Below, piece by piece: positions 33,490 through 46,100 of a stretch of 64,000 nt of DNA. The stretch is from Saccharum officinarum. Its lineage: Eukaryota > Streptophyta > Magnoliopsida > Poales > Poaceae. Position 1 is the first letter of the stretch. Every line of letters starts with the position of its first letter. A model generated the notes under the pieces. It was not told the origin of the DNA. It saw only the letters and a list, made by a program, of their open reading frames with translations, and did not search any database. Location of the stretch: contig CM036221.1 of NCBI GenBank assembly GCA_020631735.1, positions 14,799,381 to 14,863,380 of the forward strand, read 5' to 3'. The position numbers were made by a program, and so were the translations under genes.

Positions 33490-34990
33490 CGGTCAAGCCC
33501 CCGAGCCTCGAGCGCGCGAGGTCGATCAGGGTCCTGGCCGTCTTTCGCTGTGCGGCCCTCACGCTCCTTTTTCCGAGAAAAGGAGGAGGGGTGGAGAACG
33601 TCGTACTACCCTCGTTTGGGCCCGAGTTCCGACGATCTCCGGTGAGCTGCTAGCGGGGGAATTCGAGTGAGAACCCGTGCCCCGTTCGTTAGGGGTCGGC
33701 TAGTGGCCCGGAGGCGCCCTCAAAAATGCCAAGAAGTGGTCGTGTGGATCTCGATTCCCTTCGACAGGATTCGAGGGCTCGATGCCTCCCCCGGAGGGAT
33801 TCCTACGACGACCTTCTCCTTCGGCCTCGAATACATCCTGGGGTGCCTCGAGAGCGTGGCTCGAGCCCTTGGCCATGTACGGGCGCACCCTGGGTCGTCC
33901 CTAACTCTGTTGCTCGAGGGCAGTTGTCGAACCCTGTTCGAGGGCCAGCTTTCGCTCCCTCGAGACTTATTGCGGGCTTCGGGCCCATTTTTGCGGTCGG
34001 GACCCCGAGCCTCGCACGCACGAGGTCGATCAGAGTCCCGGCCGTCTTTCGCGACCCTCACGCTCCTTTTCCGAGAAAAGGGGGAGGGGTGGAGAACGTC
34101 GTACTGCCCTCGTTTGGACCCGAGTTCCGACGATCTCCGGTGAGCTGCTAGCGGGGGAATTCGAGTGAGAACCCGTGCCCCATTCGTTAGGGGTCGGCTA
34201 GTGGCCCGGAGACGCCCTCAAAAATGTCAAGAAGTGGTCGTGTGGATCTCGACTCCCTTCGACAGGATTCGAGGGCTCGGTGCCTCCCCGGAGGGATTCC
34301 TACGACGACCTTCTCCTTCGGCCTCGAATACGTCCTGGGGTGCCTCGAGAGCGTGGCTCGAGCCCTTGGCCATGTACGGGTGCACCCTGGGTCGTCCCTA
34401 ACTCTGTTGCTCGAGGGCAGCTGTCGAACCCTGTTCAAGGGCCAGCTTTCGCTCCCTCGAGACTTATTGCGGGCTTCGGGCCCATTTTTGCGGTCGGGAC
34501 CCCGAGCCTCGCACGCACGAGGTCGATCAGAGTCCCGGCCATCTTTCGCGACCCTCACGCTCCTTTTCTGAGAAAAGGAGGAGGGGTGGAGAACGTCGTA
34601 CTGCCCTCGTTTGGACCCGAGTTCCAACGATCTTCGGTGAGCTGCTAGCGGGGGAATTCGAGTGAGAACCCGTGCCCCGTTCGTTAGGGGTCGGCTAGTG
34701 GCCCGGAGGCGCCCTCAAAAATGCCAAGAAGTGATCGTGTGGATCTCGATTCCCTTCGACAGGATTCGAGGGCTCGGTGCCTCCCCTGGAGGGATTCCTA
34801 CGACGACCTCCTCCTTCGGCCTCGAATACGTCCTGGGGTGCCTCGAGAGCGTGGCTCGAGCCCTTGGCCATGTACGGGCGCACCCTGGGTTGTCCCTAAC
34901 TCTGTTGCTCGAGGGCAGCTGTCGAACCCTGTTCGAGGGCCAGCTTTCGCTCCCTCGAGACTTATTGCGGGCTTCGGGCCCATTTTCCAC
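33490..34990. repeat. Three tandem ~497-bp units inside the Tat element
   Basis: The marker TAGCGGGGGAATTCGAGTGA occurs at 33651, 34149 and 34646 (spacing 498 and 497). Units are very similar, with few substitutions. Long open frames on both strands here are products of GC-rich repeated sequence and are not taken as genes. The array lies between the antisense gene promoter and the 3' LTR. Confidence 0.9.
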
Positions 34991-35216
34991 ATACCTGGGG
35001 ATATTCGTCCGCGGATCCCTCCCTCGTTCGTTAGCCGGGCGCGTCTTTTGGTGAGACGAGATCGGCGCGGTAGTGGGCGACGTGGCGTGTGGTCACGACG
35101 TGGGGGACGGCCACGTGCCCGACTCCTGCGAGATGTAAGGAAATGGTTAGGTGAGCGCATTTAATGCGGGAAACTGTTCCTACCTTTTCGCGCGGCCGTT
35201 GGGCTTCCGTCTGGGC

Positions 35217-35226
35217 ATATAAAGTT
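35217..35226 (+). promoter_or_regulatory. TATA box of the antisense gene
   Basis: GCATATAAAG lies 118-127 bp upstream of the antisense ATG (35344). The match and spacing are those of a plant TATA promoter, and the sequence is on the strand opposite to gag-pol. Confidence 0.65.
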
Positions 35227-35343
35227 AAGGCCTAGGGGTCTGCGTTTCCCACCGGTCCTTTGCGTTCCTGCAATCCTTTGCGTTCCGCCCGTATCGCCGC
35301 CACCACCGCATCCTTTCCTTCCATCCCCCTTCCGACGACATCG

Positions 35344-38300
35344 ATGGCAGGAAAGAGCCAGATCCTTCCCGCCGACGACTGGGCCACCTCCTCGGTGACG
35401 GAGAGGAGGTTGGAGGAGTTGGTCGAGGACGGGCTGCTGCGGCTGAGGACGAGCTTGTCGCAGCCGGAGTGGATGGCGCCGCCCCCTGCCCATCGGGAGC
35501 CGGTGCCCCCTGAAGGGTACGTGGTGAGCTTCGTCAGCTTCCACAAGCGGGGGTTTGGCGTACCGGCGTCGGTCTTCATGCGCGCGCTTCTCCACCATTA
35601 CCGGGTGGAGCTCCATCATCTTTCCCCCAACGCCGTCGCGCAGGCTGCCATCTTCGCGGCGGTCTGCGAGGGCTACCTCGGGGTGGAGCCGCAGTGGAAC
35701 CTGTGGCTTCACCTTTTCAAGGCCGAGCTCTTTGCGAAGAGGGCAGGGGAGAAGGGCGTCCTGTGCGCGGCTCGAGTGGGGAGCTGCGTGCTGTAGGTGA
35801 GGTCGGGTCGGGCGGATCTGTACATCCCGGCCCGCCTCATCTCTTCGAACAGTGGGTGGCACGATGGTTGGTTCTACCTCCGCAATGATGAAAATCAATT
35901 GCCGAGGTACACCGGCCGCGTGTTGATCGCTCGAGAGGAGCGCTGGTCGTACGGAGTGCCGGAGGCCGAGAAGTCGCGCTTGGACCCGCTGCTGGCGGCG
36001 CTGCAGCAGCTTCGCCTTCGGGGCTTGACGGCTGCGGCGGTGGCAGCGACCTTCCATCGCCGCAGAGTGATGCCGCTGTGCCGGCGTCGTCTCCGTCTGG
36101 ACCAGATGACTCCGGAGGCAAATCTGGAGGGGACCCGGATGTCCCATGAATCCCTCGCCCTCGAAGAGGTCCTCCGACGAGCGCGCCGGATGGTTGGGAA
36201 CTTCAAGGCGGAGGAGGTCAACCGGGTTCCCATGAGGCCTACCGAAGGGTTCGAGTCCGTGGTACGTATCCCGGGGCTGAGGTGTTGCTATTTTCGTTTA
36301 TCTGTGGATTTCGCTGATGTGGTCGAGACCGGCGTATAGGATCTGTCGGCGTTGCGGGAAACGCGTCCGCCAGTCCCGGAGGACCGGCCCGCCCGAGAGG
36401 CTCGGTGCCTGCATGCTTCCCAGAAGAAGCAGACCAAGGAGACGGCCAAGAAGCGGGCGATCCGTAAGGCCAAGGAGGCGGAGGCGTTGAAGAAGCTTCA
36501 ACGCCAGCAGACCATCGACGGGGTCCCCCTGGCGCCGTCGCCTTCCGAGACGGTCTCGGGGGAGGACGACGACAGCAGCGGCGAAGACGACGATGCCCTG
36601 TCACGATATGAGATCGCGACTAGGCTTGGGGACCTTCCCGACATTCGCCCCCTGCTGGAGCCCATCGGGGGGGCGTCCTCCTCGGTCGTCGTAGTCGAGG
36701 AGCCCGAGGGGAAGAAGGCGGAGAAGGAGACGGACCCCTCGACGGGAGGGGCCGCTTTAACTCGGACCCGTCGAGAGGGGTCAACAGGGACGTCCGCACC
36801 AGCCCAGGCCCTGCAGGCTCGGGCAGGGGCGGGGACGGCAGTACCGGCGTCGTCATCGGCGGCGGCGTCGGCAGGCGTAAGAACCCGAGGTCAGCTGGCC
36901 TCGGAGGCACAGAGGGTGCAGGGCGGTGCGTCGGCCGGGGCTCCCAGGAGCGCTCGGCCTGCTGGTGAGGCCGCCGCGAGACCACCATCGGCCGTCCCGG
37001 GAGGCTCGGGTCGCGCGGGGTTGAGGCACTTGGTGCCGATTTCCGGGTAAGTATCTCAGCTTGGTCGTCCTGCTTTTCTCTGGATCCGTTGGCTGACGTT
37101 TCTTCTCACTTTGCAGGCTAAAGCGGAAGGCGGAGCCGATGGGGCTTACCCCCGTGAAGTCGCTGCGGGCCAGCGCCGTTGTCCTCAACCGGACGGCGGA
37201 ACAGGATGCGGCCTGGGTCCGGGAGGTCGAGGCCGCGAAGGGGCGCCTGCGACAACGACAGGGGTCAGCCGACACCACGGTGGTTGCCGGCCCGGAGCCT
37301 GCCGCCGAGGGGTCCGAACCGGCAAAGGCGGCGGCGCTTGATGTGGCCGAGGCGGGGACGGCCGAGGCTGCCGTTGCGGTTGCGACGGGCGAGGCACCCG
37401 TCCACAACGCGGAGCGGGCGGGTGCTGATGTGACCATGAAGGAGGTCGCGTCGGTGTCGGGGCAAGAGGCGGCCCTGGCGAGGGGGTCGCGGCCGCAACA
37501 AGACCCGTTGGGCGAGCCAGCGGGCACGGTGGAGGGCGGGGCGGTCGAGCCCCTAACCGGAGCATTGGAAGAAGAGGCGCCGGCTCCGGAGGTGCTGACG
37601 GTCGAGGCGCGGATACCGGAGCCGTCGTCAGTCGAGGCGCCGGCTCCGGAGGCGCCGGCGGTCGAGGGTGCTCGCCCTCACGCTCCCCTCGACGACATCC
37701 CCCTGGACAAGGGGAAACAAGCGATGGGGGTCGAGGGGGGTGAGGTCGCGGACCAGGCCGGTGTCGCGACGGCCATTGGAGAGGTGGATACCGTGGGCGA
37801 GGCCGGTCCTTCCGCGGGACCGGAAGACGCCCCGGCCGGGTCATCCTCGTCGTGGCCCGACATCGCCGCGCTGGCAATAGCGCGGGCCGAGACGGAGCTG
37901 CCGAGGTGGGGGGGGTGTCCCTTCAGTTCAGGGACGCTACGAACCCCGACGCCGAGCCCATCTTTGTCTTGAGCGACAAAGATGAAGTGCACCGATGGGA
38001 ATACCTCGAGGGCGTCCGCCAGCACCTTCACCGGTTGCTCCGAGTGGCGTCCGGTGCCGTGCGGAGTATGGGAGATGCCACCGAGGTATGATCGACCGTC
38101 GGCTTTCTCCGTAGTTTTCTTGGTGTCTTTTTCCCTCGGCTTTGTGACCTTTTTCGGATTGCGTTCAGGAGCTGAAGGAGTACTCCCGCCGCAAGTCGCT
38201 CTTCATTCGGGATGAGAGTGGCGTGTGGGGCGCGCTGTCCCAGCAACGGGTTCTGGTCGAGGAGGCCCAGAAACGGCTATCCGATCGGAACGCCGAGATG

Positions 38301-39202
38301 GCTGAGCTGCGCGTCGCGTACGCGGTGTTGAAAGAAGAAGCGACGCAGGCACGGGCGACCGAGGCCGTGATGCGCACTGGCATGGACAAGGCTCGGGAGG
38401 AGGCTGCCCAGGCCCGCAGGGATCTCGAGCCCCTGTCCATGCGGGTGAAGGAGCTCGAGGAGGATGTCTCCCAGGTTAGCCTTCAGCGCGACACCCTCAA
38501 CGTCGAGATCACGACGCTGAAGGGAGCCGTCCAAGAGAAGGACGCAGCTCTCGAGTCTGCTCGGCAGGAGATCGAGGCGCTAAAGGTGGCCATCCGTGAC
38601 AAGGACAGCGCCTTCCTGGGGCTCGAGCGAACGTGCGGGGGGCTCCGCGACGAGGTCGTGGGCCTGCAGACCCACATCGAGGGTAAGTGTGATTGTTATA
38701 GTCACGACGTTGAAGGCCCCGCGTTGGGTATTAATTTGCTTGTCGTGTTTCAGAGCTGGAGAGAGAGAATCGAGAGGCCCAATCTTCTGCCAACTCCTTC
38801 CAGAGCCTCCTCGAAGCCGAGATCCGGAGGACCCAACTTCTCCAGGGCGCGATCACCACCGTATGCGACGGCCTGGGGGTCGAGCCCGACGCCGACACCG
38901 GGGAAGATGTTCCGGGGAACTCCTTCGTCCGCCGGATGGTGGCACTGGGCCGCCTTGCCCGGGAGAAGATACGGGACGGCCTCCATCACGGCGTGAAGAG
39001 GGCGCTGGCCGTCGTCCGTTCAGGGTTTGTGTTTGACATGAATCTCGTCGCCGAGGGCTTCGTCACAGACCCAAATCGGACAGACGAGGAGAACGTGGAT
39101 GCTTGCGTGGAGCTGATCGAAGCCGCCGAAGAGCCAGGAAGCCGTCTGGCCTCGCTTTTTGAAGCTGAGGTGGTTCCGCCTGCCGACGACGCGGGCCTGT
39201 GA
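35344..39202 (+). pseudogene. Antisense spliced gene of the Tat element (PF04195-like)
   Basis: Five exons fit in phase with GT-AG sites: 35344-36261, 36340-37046, 37117-38085, 38169-38682 and 38754-39202. Exon 1 carries the 'putative gypsy type transposon' domain (Pfam PF04195 as I recall it), with landmarks GYVVSFVSFHKRGFGVP and CEGYLGVEPQWNLWLHLF. Exon 2 has a Lys-rich coiled part, an acidic patch (SGEDDDSSGEDDD) and a Ser/Ala/Pro-rich part. Exon 3 is Pro/Glu/Ala-rich. Exon 4 is a long coiled coil (about 170 residues). Exon 5 ends in a conserved-looking helical tail. Breaks are a TAG at 35794-35796 where a Gln codon is expected, and a frame change at a G8 run (37908-37915). The original length would be near 1,185 residues. 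Function is unknown; such ORFs are reported for Tat elements. It is convergent with pol, with about 680 bp between the two stops. Confidence 0.75.
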
Positions 39203-39881
39203 GCCAAATCTAGGCATGAAGGCCCATGTAATGAGTTAGTATTTTGAATTTTGGTCGTGGCGGCCGCGGAGGCCTTAAAAACTCGAAACATAAACCGGTT
39301 CGTGGTTGATTTAGTTTTACTCGAGCTTTTCTTCCCTTTATCGCTCGGACCGTGTTCTCGCGTGATTTACTTAGCACGCAGCTGCACCCTTTGGCGTAAG
39401 GGAGCGAGTGGAGGTACCGTAGCCTCGGAGGCGTAAGTGATCTCACGGCTCAACTTCCCTCGAGCTTCAGGGTGATGTTGCGGCCTTGTAAATCGTGTGA
39501 GAGACTGATCTAAGCGACAGGGGGTATGTTCTTTAAATTTAGGAACCGTTGTTTAGATCTTCCTATCGTGAAGGCGTACCTCTAAAAGGTGTAAGGGGTG
39601 AGTGGAGGTACCGTAGCCTCGGAGGCGTAGGTGATGCTCCAGACTCGAGAGCCCTTTCGAACCTTAGGGTGCTCTTTCAGCGAAGTCGATCTAAGAAGCG
39701 GTTCTTAAAATTTAAAAAAGAGCATAAGTTTTTTTGGGGACCGGGGGTTCCCCCCTTTCAGCCCCCGAGGGAGGGTCGACTCTGGGAGTGCAGGGTCGAT
39801 CCTTCCTTATTACGAAACGAAAGTTTGAACATCGCTGTATTCTTTATTGACGAAAAAGGAAATACAGAGCCTCGAGGCTTT
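39203..39881. other. Spacer between antisense gene and pol, tail to tail
   Basis: No gene. It contains a repeated short block (GAGTGGAGGTACCGTAGCCT near 39405 and 39600). It should include the 3' ends of the antisense transcript. Confidence 0.5.
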
Positions 39882-42800
39882 TTAAGGAAAGAAGCGACGT
39901 AGCTGTTCAATGTTCCAAGCGTTGGTGAGGATTTCGCCCTTCTCGTTGGATAGCTTGTAGGTGCCCGGCTTTAGTACTTCTGCGATGATGTACGGCCCTT
40001 CCCATGGTGGTGTGAGCTTGTGCCGTCCCTTGGTGTTCTGGTTCCGCCGTAGCACCAAGTCGCCGACGTTGAGGTCACGCTTGCGGACGTGTCTGTCGTG
40101 GTAGCGTCGGAGACTCTGCTGGTACCTGGCAGAGTGCAATAGAACCACATCTCGGGCTTCCTCGAGCTGGTCGATGGCGTCCTGTCTTGTGGCGTCGTTA
40201 TATCTTTCGTTGTATGCTTTCAACCTTGGGGATCCGTATTCTATATCGGTTGGTAGCATAGCCTCAGACCCGTAGACTAAGAAGAACGGAGTGAACCCCG
40301 TGGCTCGACTCGGCGTTTTTCTTAGGCTCCACAGGACCGAGGGTAGCTCGACAGCCCATCTTTTGCCATGTTTGTTTAATTTGTCAAAGATTCTGGGCTT
40401 CAGGCCTTGTAGGACCATGCCGTTGGCACGTTCCACCTGACCGTTTGTTTTTGGATGAGCCACGGCTGACCAGAGCACTCGGATGTGGTGGTTGTCGCAG
40501 AAATCCAAAAACTTTCGGCCAGTGAACTGGGTGCCATTGTCTGTGATGATACAGTTGGGGACCCCAAAGCGATGAATAATGTCAGTGAAGAAGAGCACAG
40601 CTTGCTCGGACCTGATGCTGGTGATAGGGCGGGCCACGATCCACTTGGAGAATTTGTCGATGGCGACGAGCAGGTGAGTGAAGCCGCCAGTTGTTCTTTT
40701 CAGTGGTCCGACAAGGTCGAGCCCCCAAACGGCAAACGGCCATGTGATGGGGATAGTTTGCAGGGCATGTGCCGGAAGATGGGTTTGTCTCGCATAGTAC
40801 TGACAACCCTCGCAGGAGCGTACTAGCTTGACAGCGTCGGAGACCGCGGTCGGCCAATAGAATCCTTGTCGAAAGGCGTTTCCGACGAGGGTTCGAGGTG
40901 CTGCGTGGTGACCGCAAGCCCCCGAGTGAAGATCGCCGAGCAGATTCCTGCCTTGCTTTTTTGTGATGCAACGTTGGAGGATACCAGTAGGGCTACGGCG
41001 GTAGAGCTCTCTGCTGTCGCCCACGATCACAAAAGTTTTGGCCCGGCGTGCGATCCGTCGAGCCTCAGTCTTATCCGAGGGGAGGTCCCCTTGGCCGAGG
41101 TAGTCGAGGTACGGAATACGCCAGTCAGGCTCGAGGTCAGACGGTGGCGTTAGGTCTTCCACCTGCATGGCTTCAGCCCCGGTCGAGGGGGCTTCTGTCT
41201 CAGGTGGAGGGTCGAGTGACGTCCCGTCGACCCCCCCGTCTGGCCTGAGGTCGACGGATGGGTGCTGAAGGTCTTTCGCGAAGACGTCCGGTGGAACCGT
41301 GGCTCGACTGGACGCGATTTTTGCCAGTTCATCAGCGGCCTCATTATACCTGCGTGCGATGTGGTTGAGCTCGAGGCCGTGAAATTTGTCCTCGAGGCGC
41401 CGTACTTCTTGGCAGTAGGCTTCCATCTTGGGGTCACGGCAGCTCGAGCTCTTCATGACCTGATCGATCACGAGTTGGGAGTCGCCTCGGACGTCGAGGT
41501 GTCGGACCCCGAGCTCGATGGCGATTCTCCACCCCGTGACGAGTGCCTCGTACTCGGCGACGTTGTTAGACGCAGGGAAATGAAGCCGGACGACGTAGCG
41601 CATGTGAACCCCGAGGGGTGAGACGAAGAGCAAGCCCGCGCCTGCTCCCGTTTTCATTAATGACCCATCGAAGTACATGGTCCACAGCTCCGCCTGGAGC
41701 TGTGCAGGGGGGAGTTGTGTGTCAGTCCACTCGGCCAGAAAATCTGCTAACACCTGTGACTTGATAGCTTTTCGTGGCGCATAGGATAATGCCTCGCCTA
41801 TGAGCTCGACCGCCCATTTGGCAACCCTACCCGAGGCTTTCCGGTTCTGGGCTATCTCTTCCAAGGGGAAAGAAGAAACCACAGTAATCGGGTGACCCTC
41901 GAAGTAGTGTCGGAGCTTGCGTCGCGTCAAGATGACAGCATATAGCAGTTTCTGGATCTGTGGGTATCGACACTTTGTTTCTGAGAGCACCTCGCTAACG
42001 AAATAGACCGGCCTCTGAACGAGCAAGGTACGTGCCTCCTCGGCCCGCTCGACAACCAGGGCAGCACTGACTACTTGTGATGTCGCGGCGACATAGAGTA
42101 GGAGTGGTTCCCCCGGGGTTGGAGGGACGAGGATCGGTGAGTTAGAGAGGGTGGCTTTGAGTTTCGTGAGAGCCTCCTCAGCCTCAAGGTTCCAGGAAAA
42201 ATGATCCGATTTCTTCAAGAGACGGTACAGAGGGAGTGTTTTTTCGCCGAGGCGCGAAATGAAACGGCTGAGTGCCGCCAAGCAACCTGTGACCCTCTGT
42301 ACGCCTTTTAGATCTCGGATGGGGCCCATCTTGGTTATCGCAGAGATTTTTTCAGGGTTGGCCTCGATGCCGCGTTTAGATACGATAAACCCTAAAAGCA
42401 TACCTCGTGGGACGCCGAAGACACATTTATCTGGATTGAGTCTGATGTTTTTTGCCCTGAGGCACCTGAATGCAACATCGAGGTCGCTGACCAGATCGTC
42501 GGCTTGTTGGGTTTTGACCACGATATCGTCGACGTAAGCTTCGACGGTCGACCCAATGTGCTTCCCAAAAACATGTTGCATGCATCGCTGGTACGTTGTC
42601 CCCGCGTTCCGGAGACCGAAGGGCACTGTAACGTAGCAATACATGCCGAATGGGGTGATGAATGAAGTCGCGAGCTGGTCGGACTCCTTCATTTTGATCT
42701 GGTGGTAGCCGGAGTATGCATCTAAGAATGAGAGAGTTTCGCATCCCGCAGTGGAATCAACGATTTGGTCAATGCGTGGCAAAGGAAAGGGAACTTTCGG

Positions 42801-43117
42801 ACATGCTTTATTTAAACCGGTATAGTCTACGCACATCCTCCATTTCCCATTCTTTTTCCTAACTAATACAGGATTAGCTAGTCACTCGGGATGATGAACC
42901 TCCTTGATGAACCCGGCCTCCAACAATTTGTGTATCTCCTCGCCGATGACCCTGCGCTTCTCCTCATCGAAGCGGCGCAGACGTTGCTTCACCGGTTTGG
43001 ATCCGCCCGGATCTCCAAGGCGTGCTCGGCGACTTCCCTGGGTATGCCCGGCATATCCGAGGGACTCCACGCAAAGATGTCGACGTTTGCACGGAGAAAG
43101 TCGACGAGCACTGCTTC
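39882..43117 (-). pseudogene. Pol of the Tat element: RT, two RNase H, integrase
   Basis: The longest open part (39882-42836, 984 codons) is almost complete. Counting from its first Met, RT carries YVDD at 101-104. A first RNase H-like domain (~245-370) lacks its catalytic Asp (LLLYVAATS). A second, archaeal-type RNase H (~385-510) has Asp390 (MYFDGS) and Asp452 (RGDSQL). Integrase has HHCC zinc residues (~637-678) and the DDE triad Asp707, Asp766 and Glu802. It ends in a chromatin-contact-type basic tail. Upstream, the conserved Trp codon before LANPVLV is TGA at 42882-42884, and a one-base shift near 43010 separates it from the protease frame. The dual RNase H is the main reason for the Tat assignment. 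The intact catalytic residues suggest recent loss. Confidence 0.85.
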
Positions 43118-46100
43118 CTATTTAGGATCGAGGGTGGCACTGATGCTCAGTGCTTTTCCCTTGGGATCAGCGGGGTCGAGGGGTACGAGTTTGACATCTT
43201 CGGCGGGCTCGAAGCTGCCGGCATGGCGTTTTGGGTCGGGAATAGCATTGGCAAGACCGTCGAGGTCTGCAGCCAAGATCGCCGACTCCAAAATAGCCTC
43301 GCCGTGTTCGACGCACTCGACGTCGCACTCGTAGGCATGTTCATACGAGGGCCCTACAGTGATGACACCGTTTGGACCCGGCATTTTGAGCTTGAGGTAG
43401 GTGTAGTTTGGGATCGCCATGAACCGAGCGTAGCATGGGCGTCCCAGGATAGCGTGGTACGTTCCACGGAATCTGACCACTTCGAAAGTGAGAGTTTCCT
43501 TTCGAAAGTTGGCCGGTGTGCCAAAGCAAACAGGCAGATCGACCCGCCCGAGGGGTTCCGCCCGTTTCCCTGGCACGACTCTGTGGAAGCCCCCGACGCT
43601 AGGCTGGAGGCGCGCTCTCTCGACCCCCAGAAGGTCGAGGGTCTGGGAGTAGATGATGTTGAGGCTGCTCCCGCCGTCCATGAGCACCTTGGTGAGGCGT
43701 GTGTTGGCGATGACGGGGTCAACAACGAGTGGATAGACCCCCGGGTTAGGGACGTAGTCCGGGTGGTCGTCACGGTCGAAAGTGATGGCCACCACGGACC
43801 AATCAAGGAAGCGGGGTACTGCCGATTGTACGGAGAAGACCTCGCGCCGCTCTCGCTTGCGCTGGCACGCAGAGAGGCAGGTCGAGGGCCCTCCGTAGAT
43901 CATGAAGCAGTCGTGGATCTCGAGAAATTCTCCGTCCTTGTCGTCACCCTTAGGGTTCTCCTTGTCGTCCTTCTTGGCGCCGGCACCCCTGAAGTACCTG
44001 CGCAGCATGTGACAATCCTCGAGGTTATGGTTAGTGAGTCCCTTATGGTAGGGACAGGGCTCTTTGAGCATTTTGTCGAAGACGCCCCCGCCGGGGGGGG
44101 CCTCGAGGTTTCTTGTGCTCGGTAGCAGCGACGAGCTCGTCGGCCGGGGCCTCGAGCTTGCCCTGCTGGCCTTTCTTCTTCTTGCAGTTGTTTCTCTTGG
44201 GGCCTCGGGTGGAACTCGCGGGATCGTCGACCTTCTGCTCCCCCCATTCCGAGTCGCCGCCAAAGATTGCACCAACCGCCTCCTCGCCGGCGGCGAAGTT
44301 GGTGACGATGTCCATCAATCCGTTGGCAGTGAGTGGGGTGTTACGGCCCAACTCTCGGACCAACTCCTTACAGGTGGTGCCGGAGAGGAAGCCCGTAATT
44401 ACGTCGGAGTCGGTGATGTTGGGGAGCTCGGTACGCTGCCGGGAGAAGCGTCGGATGTAGTCTCGGAGGGACTCATCTGGTTTCTGCTTACAGCTCCGGA
44501 GGTCCCACGAGTTGCCGGGGCGCATGTAGGTCCCCTTGAAATTTCCCTCGAACACCCTCACGAGATCGTCCCAGTCGTGGATCTGCCGAGGTGGGAGATC
44601 CTCGAGCCAGGCTCGGGCGGTGTCGGAGAGGAACAGGGGAAGTTGCCGAATGATGACCCGGTCGTCAGGGGCCCCGCCCAACTGACACGCCAAGCGGAAA
44701 TCGGCGAGCCAAAGTTCGGGTTTGGTTTCGCCATTGTACTTGGTGAGAGTCGTGGGGGGGCGGAACCGAGCCGGGGGCACCGTCTTACGGATTGCCTTAC
44801 TGAAGACCCGAGGACCCGGGGGCTCGGGTGAAGGGCTACGATCTTCCGAGCTGTCGTAGCGTCCGCCCCAGTGGACGTGGTAGCCTCGAGCCACACCGTC
44901 ACCGTGCTTGCGCGTGCGGCGCTCGACGATGTTGCCACAGGTGTCTCGAGGCTCGTGGTCGTTGTCAATGGGCTCAGAGGCCGGTGCTACCCGGTTTCGC
45001 CGGGCAGGCTCGGGGTGAACCGAGGCTTCTCTCTCCTGTCGGGAAGGCTCGAGGATCCGCTCCGGGGCTGCCTCGCGTCGCCTCGGGGCAGAGCTCTCGG
45101 CCTGCTGCATGGCGGCGGTCTCGAGGAGTTCTCGGATTTCATCTCGAGCCCGACGGGCGTCGGGGTTTGACGGCTCGGGCATGTTGCGAAGGAGCATGGC
45201 GGCGGCGACGACGTTTTGGCTGGCTCGAGCGAAAACCGGGGGGTCGACCGCCCGGTCCTCGTCGATGCGACGGTTGACGTCGCGAGCTCTCTCGCGAGCT
45301 CTCCCGCCAAATGCGTGTTCCGCACGCTCACGCTCGAGAGTTTGCTGGAGAAGATCCAGGTTTTCCCGTTCCTCGTCAAGCTGGTCCTACAATTCGCGAA
45401 TCTGTTCGAGCTGCGCCCCTTGATCCGCAAGGGACTGAGGCTCGTCTCGCTCAGCAGGAAGCTCGACGTGAGGGGGCGTGTGCCTTCCTTCGACCGGCTC
45501 TTCGTCCTCTGATTCCGAAGTGCTTTCAACGTCGATGTTGAAGCACTCGCGAGTCGGATCATAGGTGTCGTCAGCCGAGTCGGAGTCAGGGACGCCAAAG
45601 TAGTAATATGACGGGGGAATGTGTGGCCGTTGCCAATCATCACTGAGGCGACGACGTAAAGAAGCAGTCACACGGGGCTCTGTTTCCGGTGTCTCCGTAG
45701 AGTCCCGATAATCAGAAGCCGGCGTGGACGCGACGAGGTCCAGAGTAGAGCGTAGATGGTGCCCGGGGAGTTCCTCATAAGCACTCATGCGAGTGCTCAC
45801 GGAGGATGCATACACCCGGGCAGCTGAGTCTAGTCCAAACGGGAATGGTGATGGGGATGTCGCTGCCCGTGGCGAAATAGATGCTACGGACAGTGGTGTC
45901 TCACCGGACGGGGGAGCGGCGGGATTCTCCGTCGGCACGCCACCCTCAGCCAGGCTCGTCCTTCCCAAATCTTCCAAAAGGAGACCTAGGCTGGCGCCTG
46001 GCTAGGGGGTGCCGGACCGGGGGACCCCATCGCCCTCCGCCAGGTGGAGACAGTGGTTGTACCGGGCTCGTCGTCGTCGGGCGGCCCGCGCCCGCCTGGA

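Noticed and set aside
33344..35164. Series of 110-150-codon frames in the Tat element
   Set aside because: They lie in a 497-bp tandem array whose unit is open in several frames; no domain or codon signature.
42891..45277. Long plus-strand frames opposite gag and pol, including 367 and 255 codons
   Set aside because: Antisense shadows of the gag-protease frame, unlike the spliced antisense gene at 35344-39202, which has introns, TATA and a recognisable domain.
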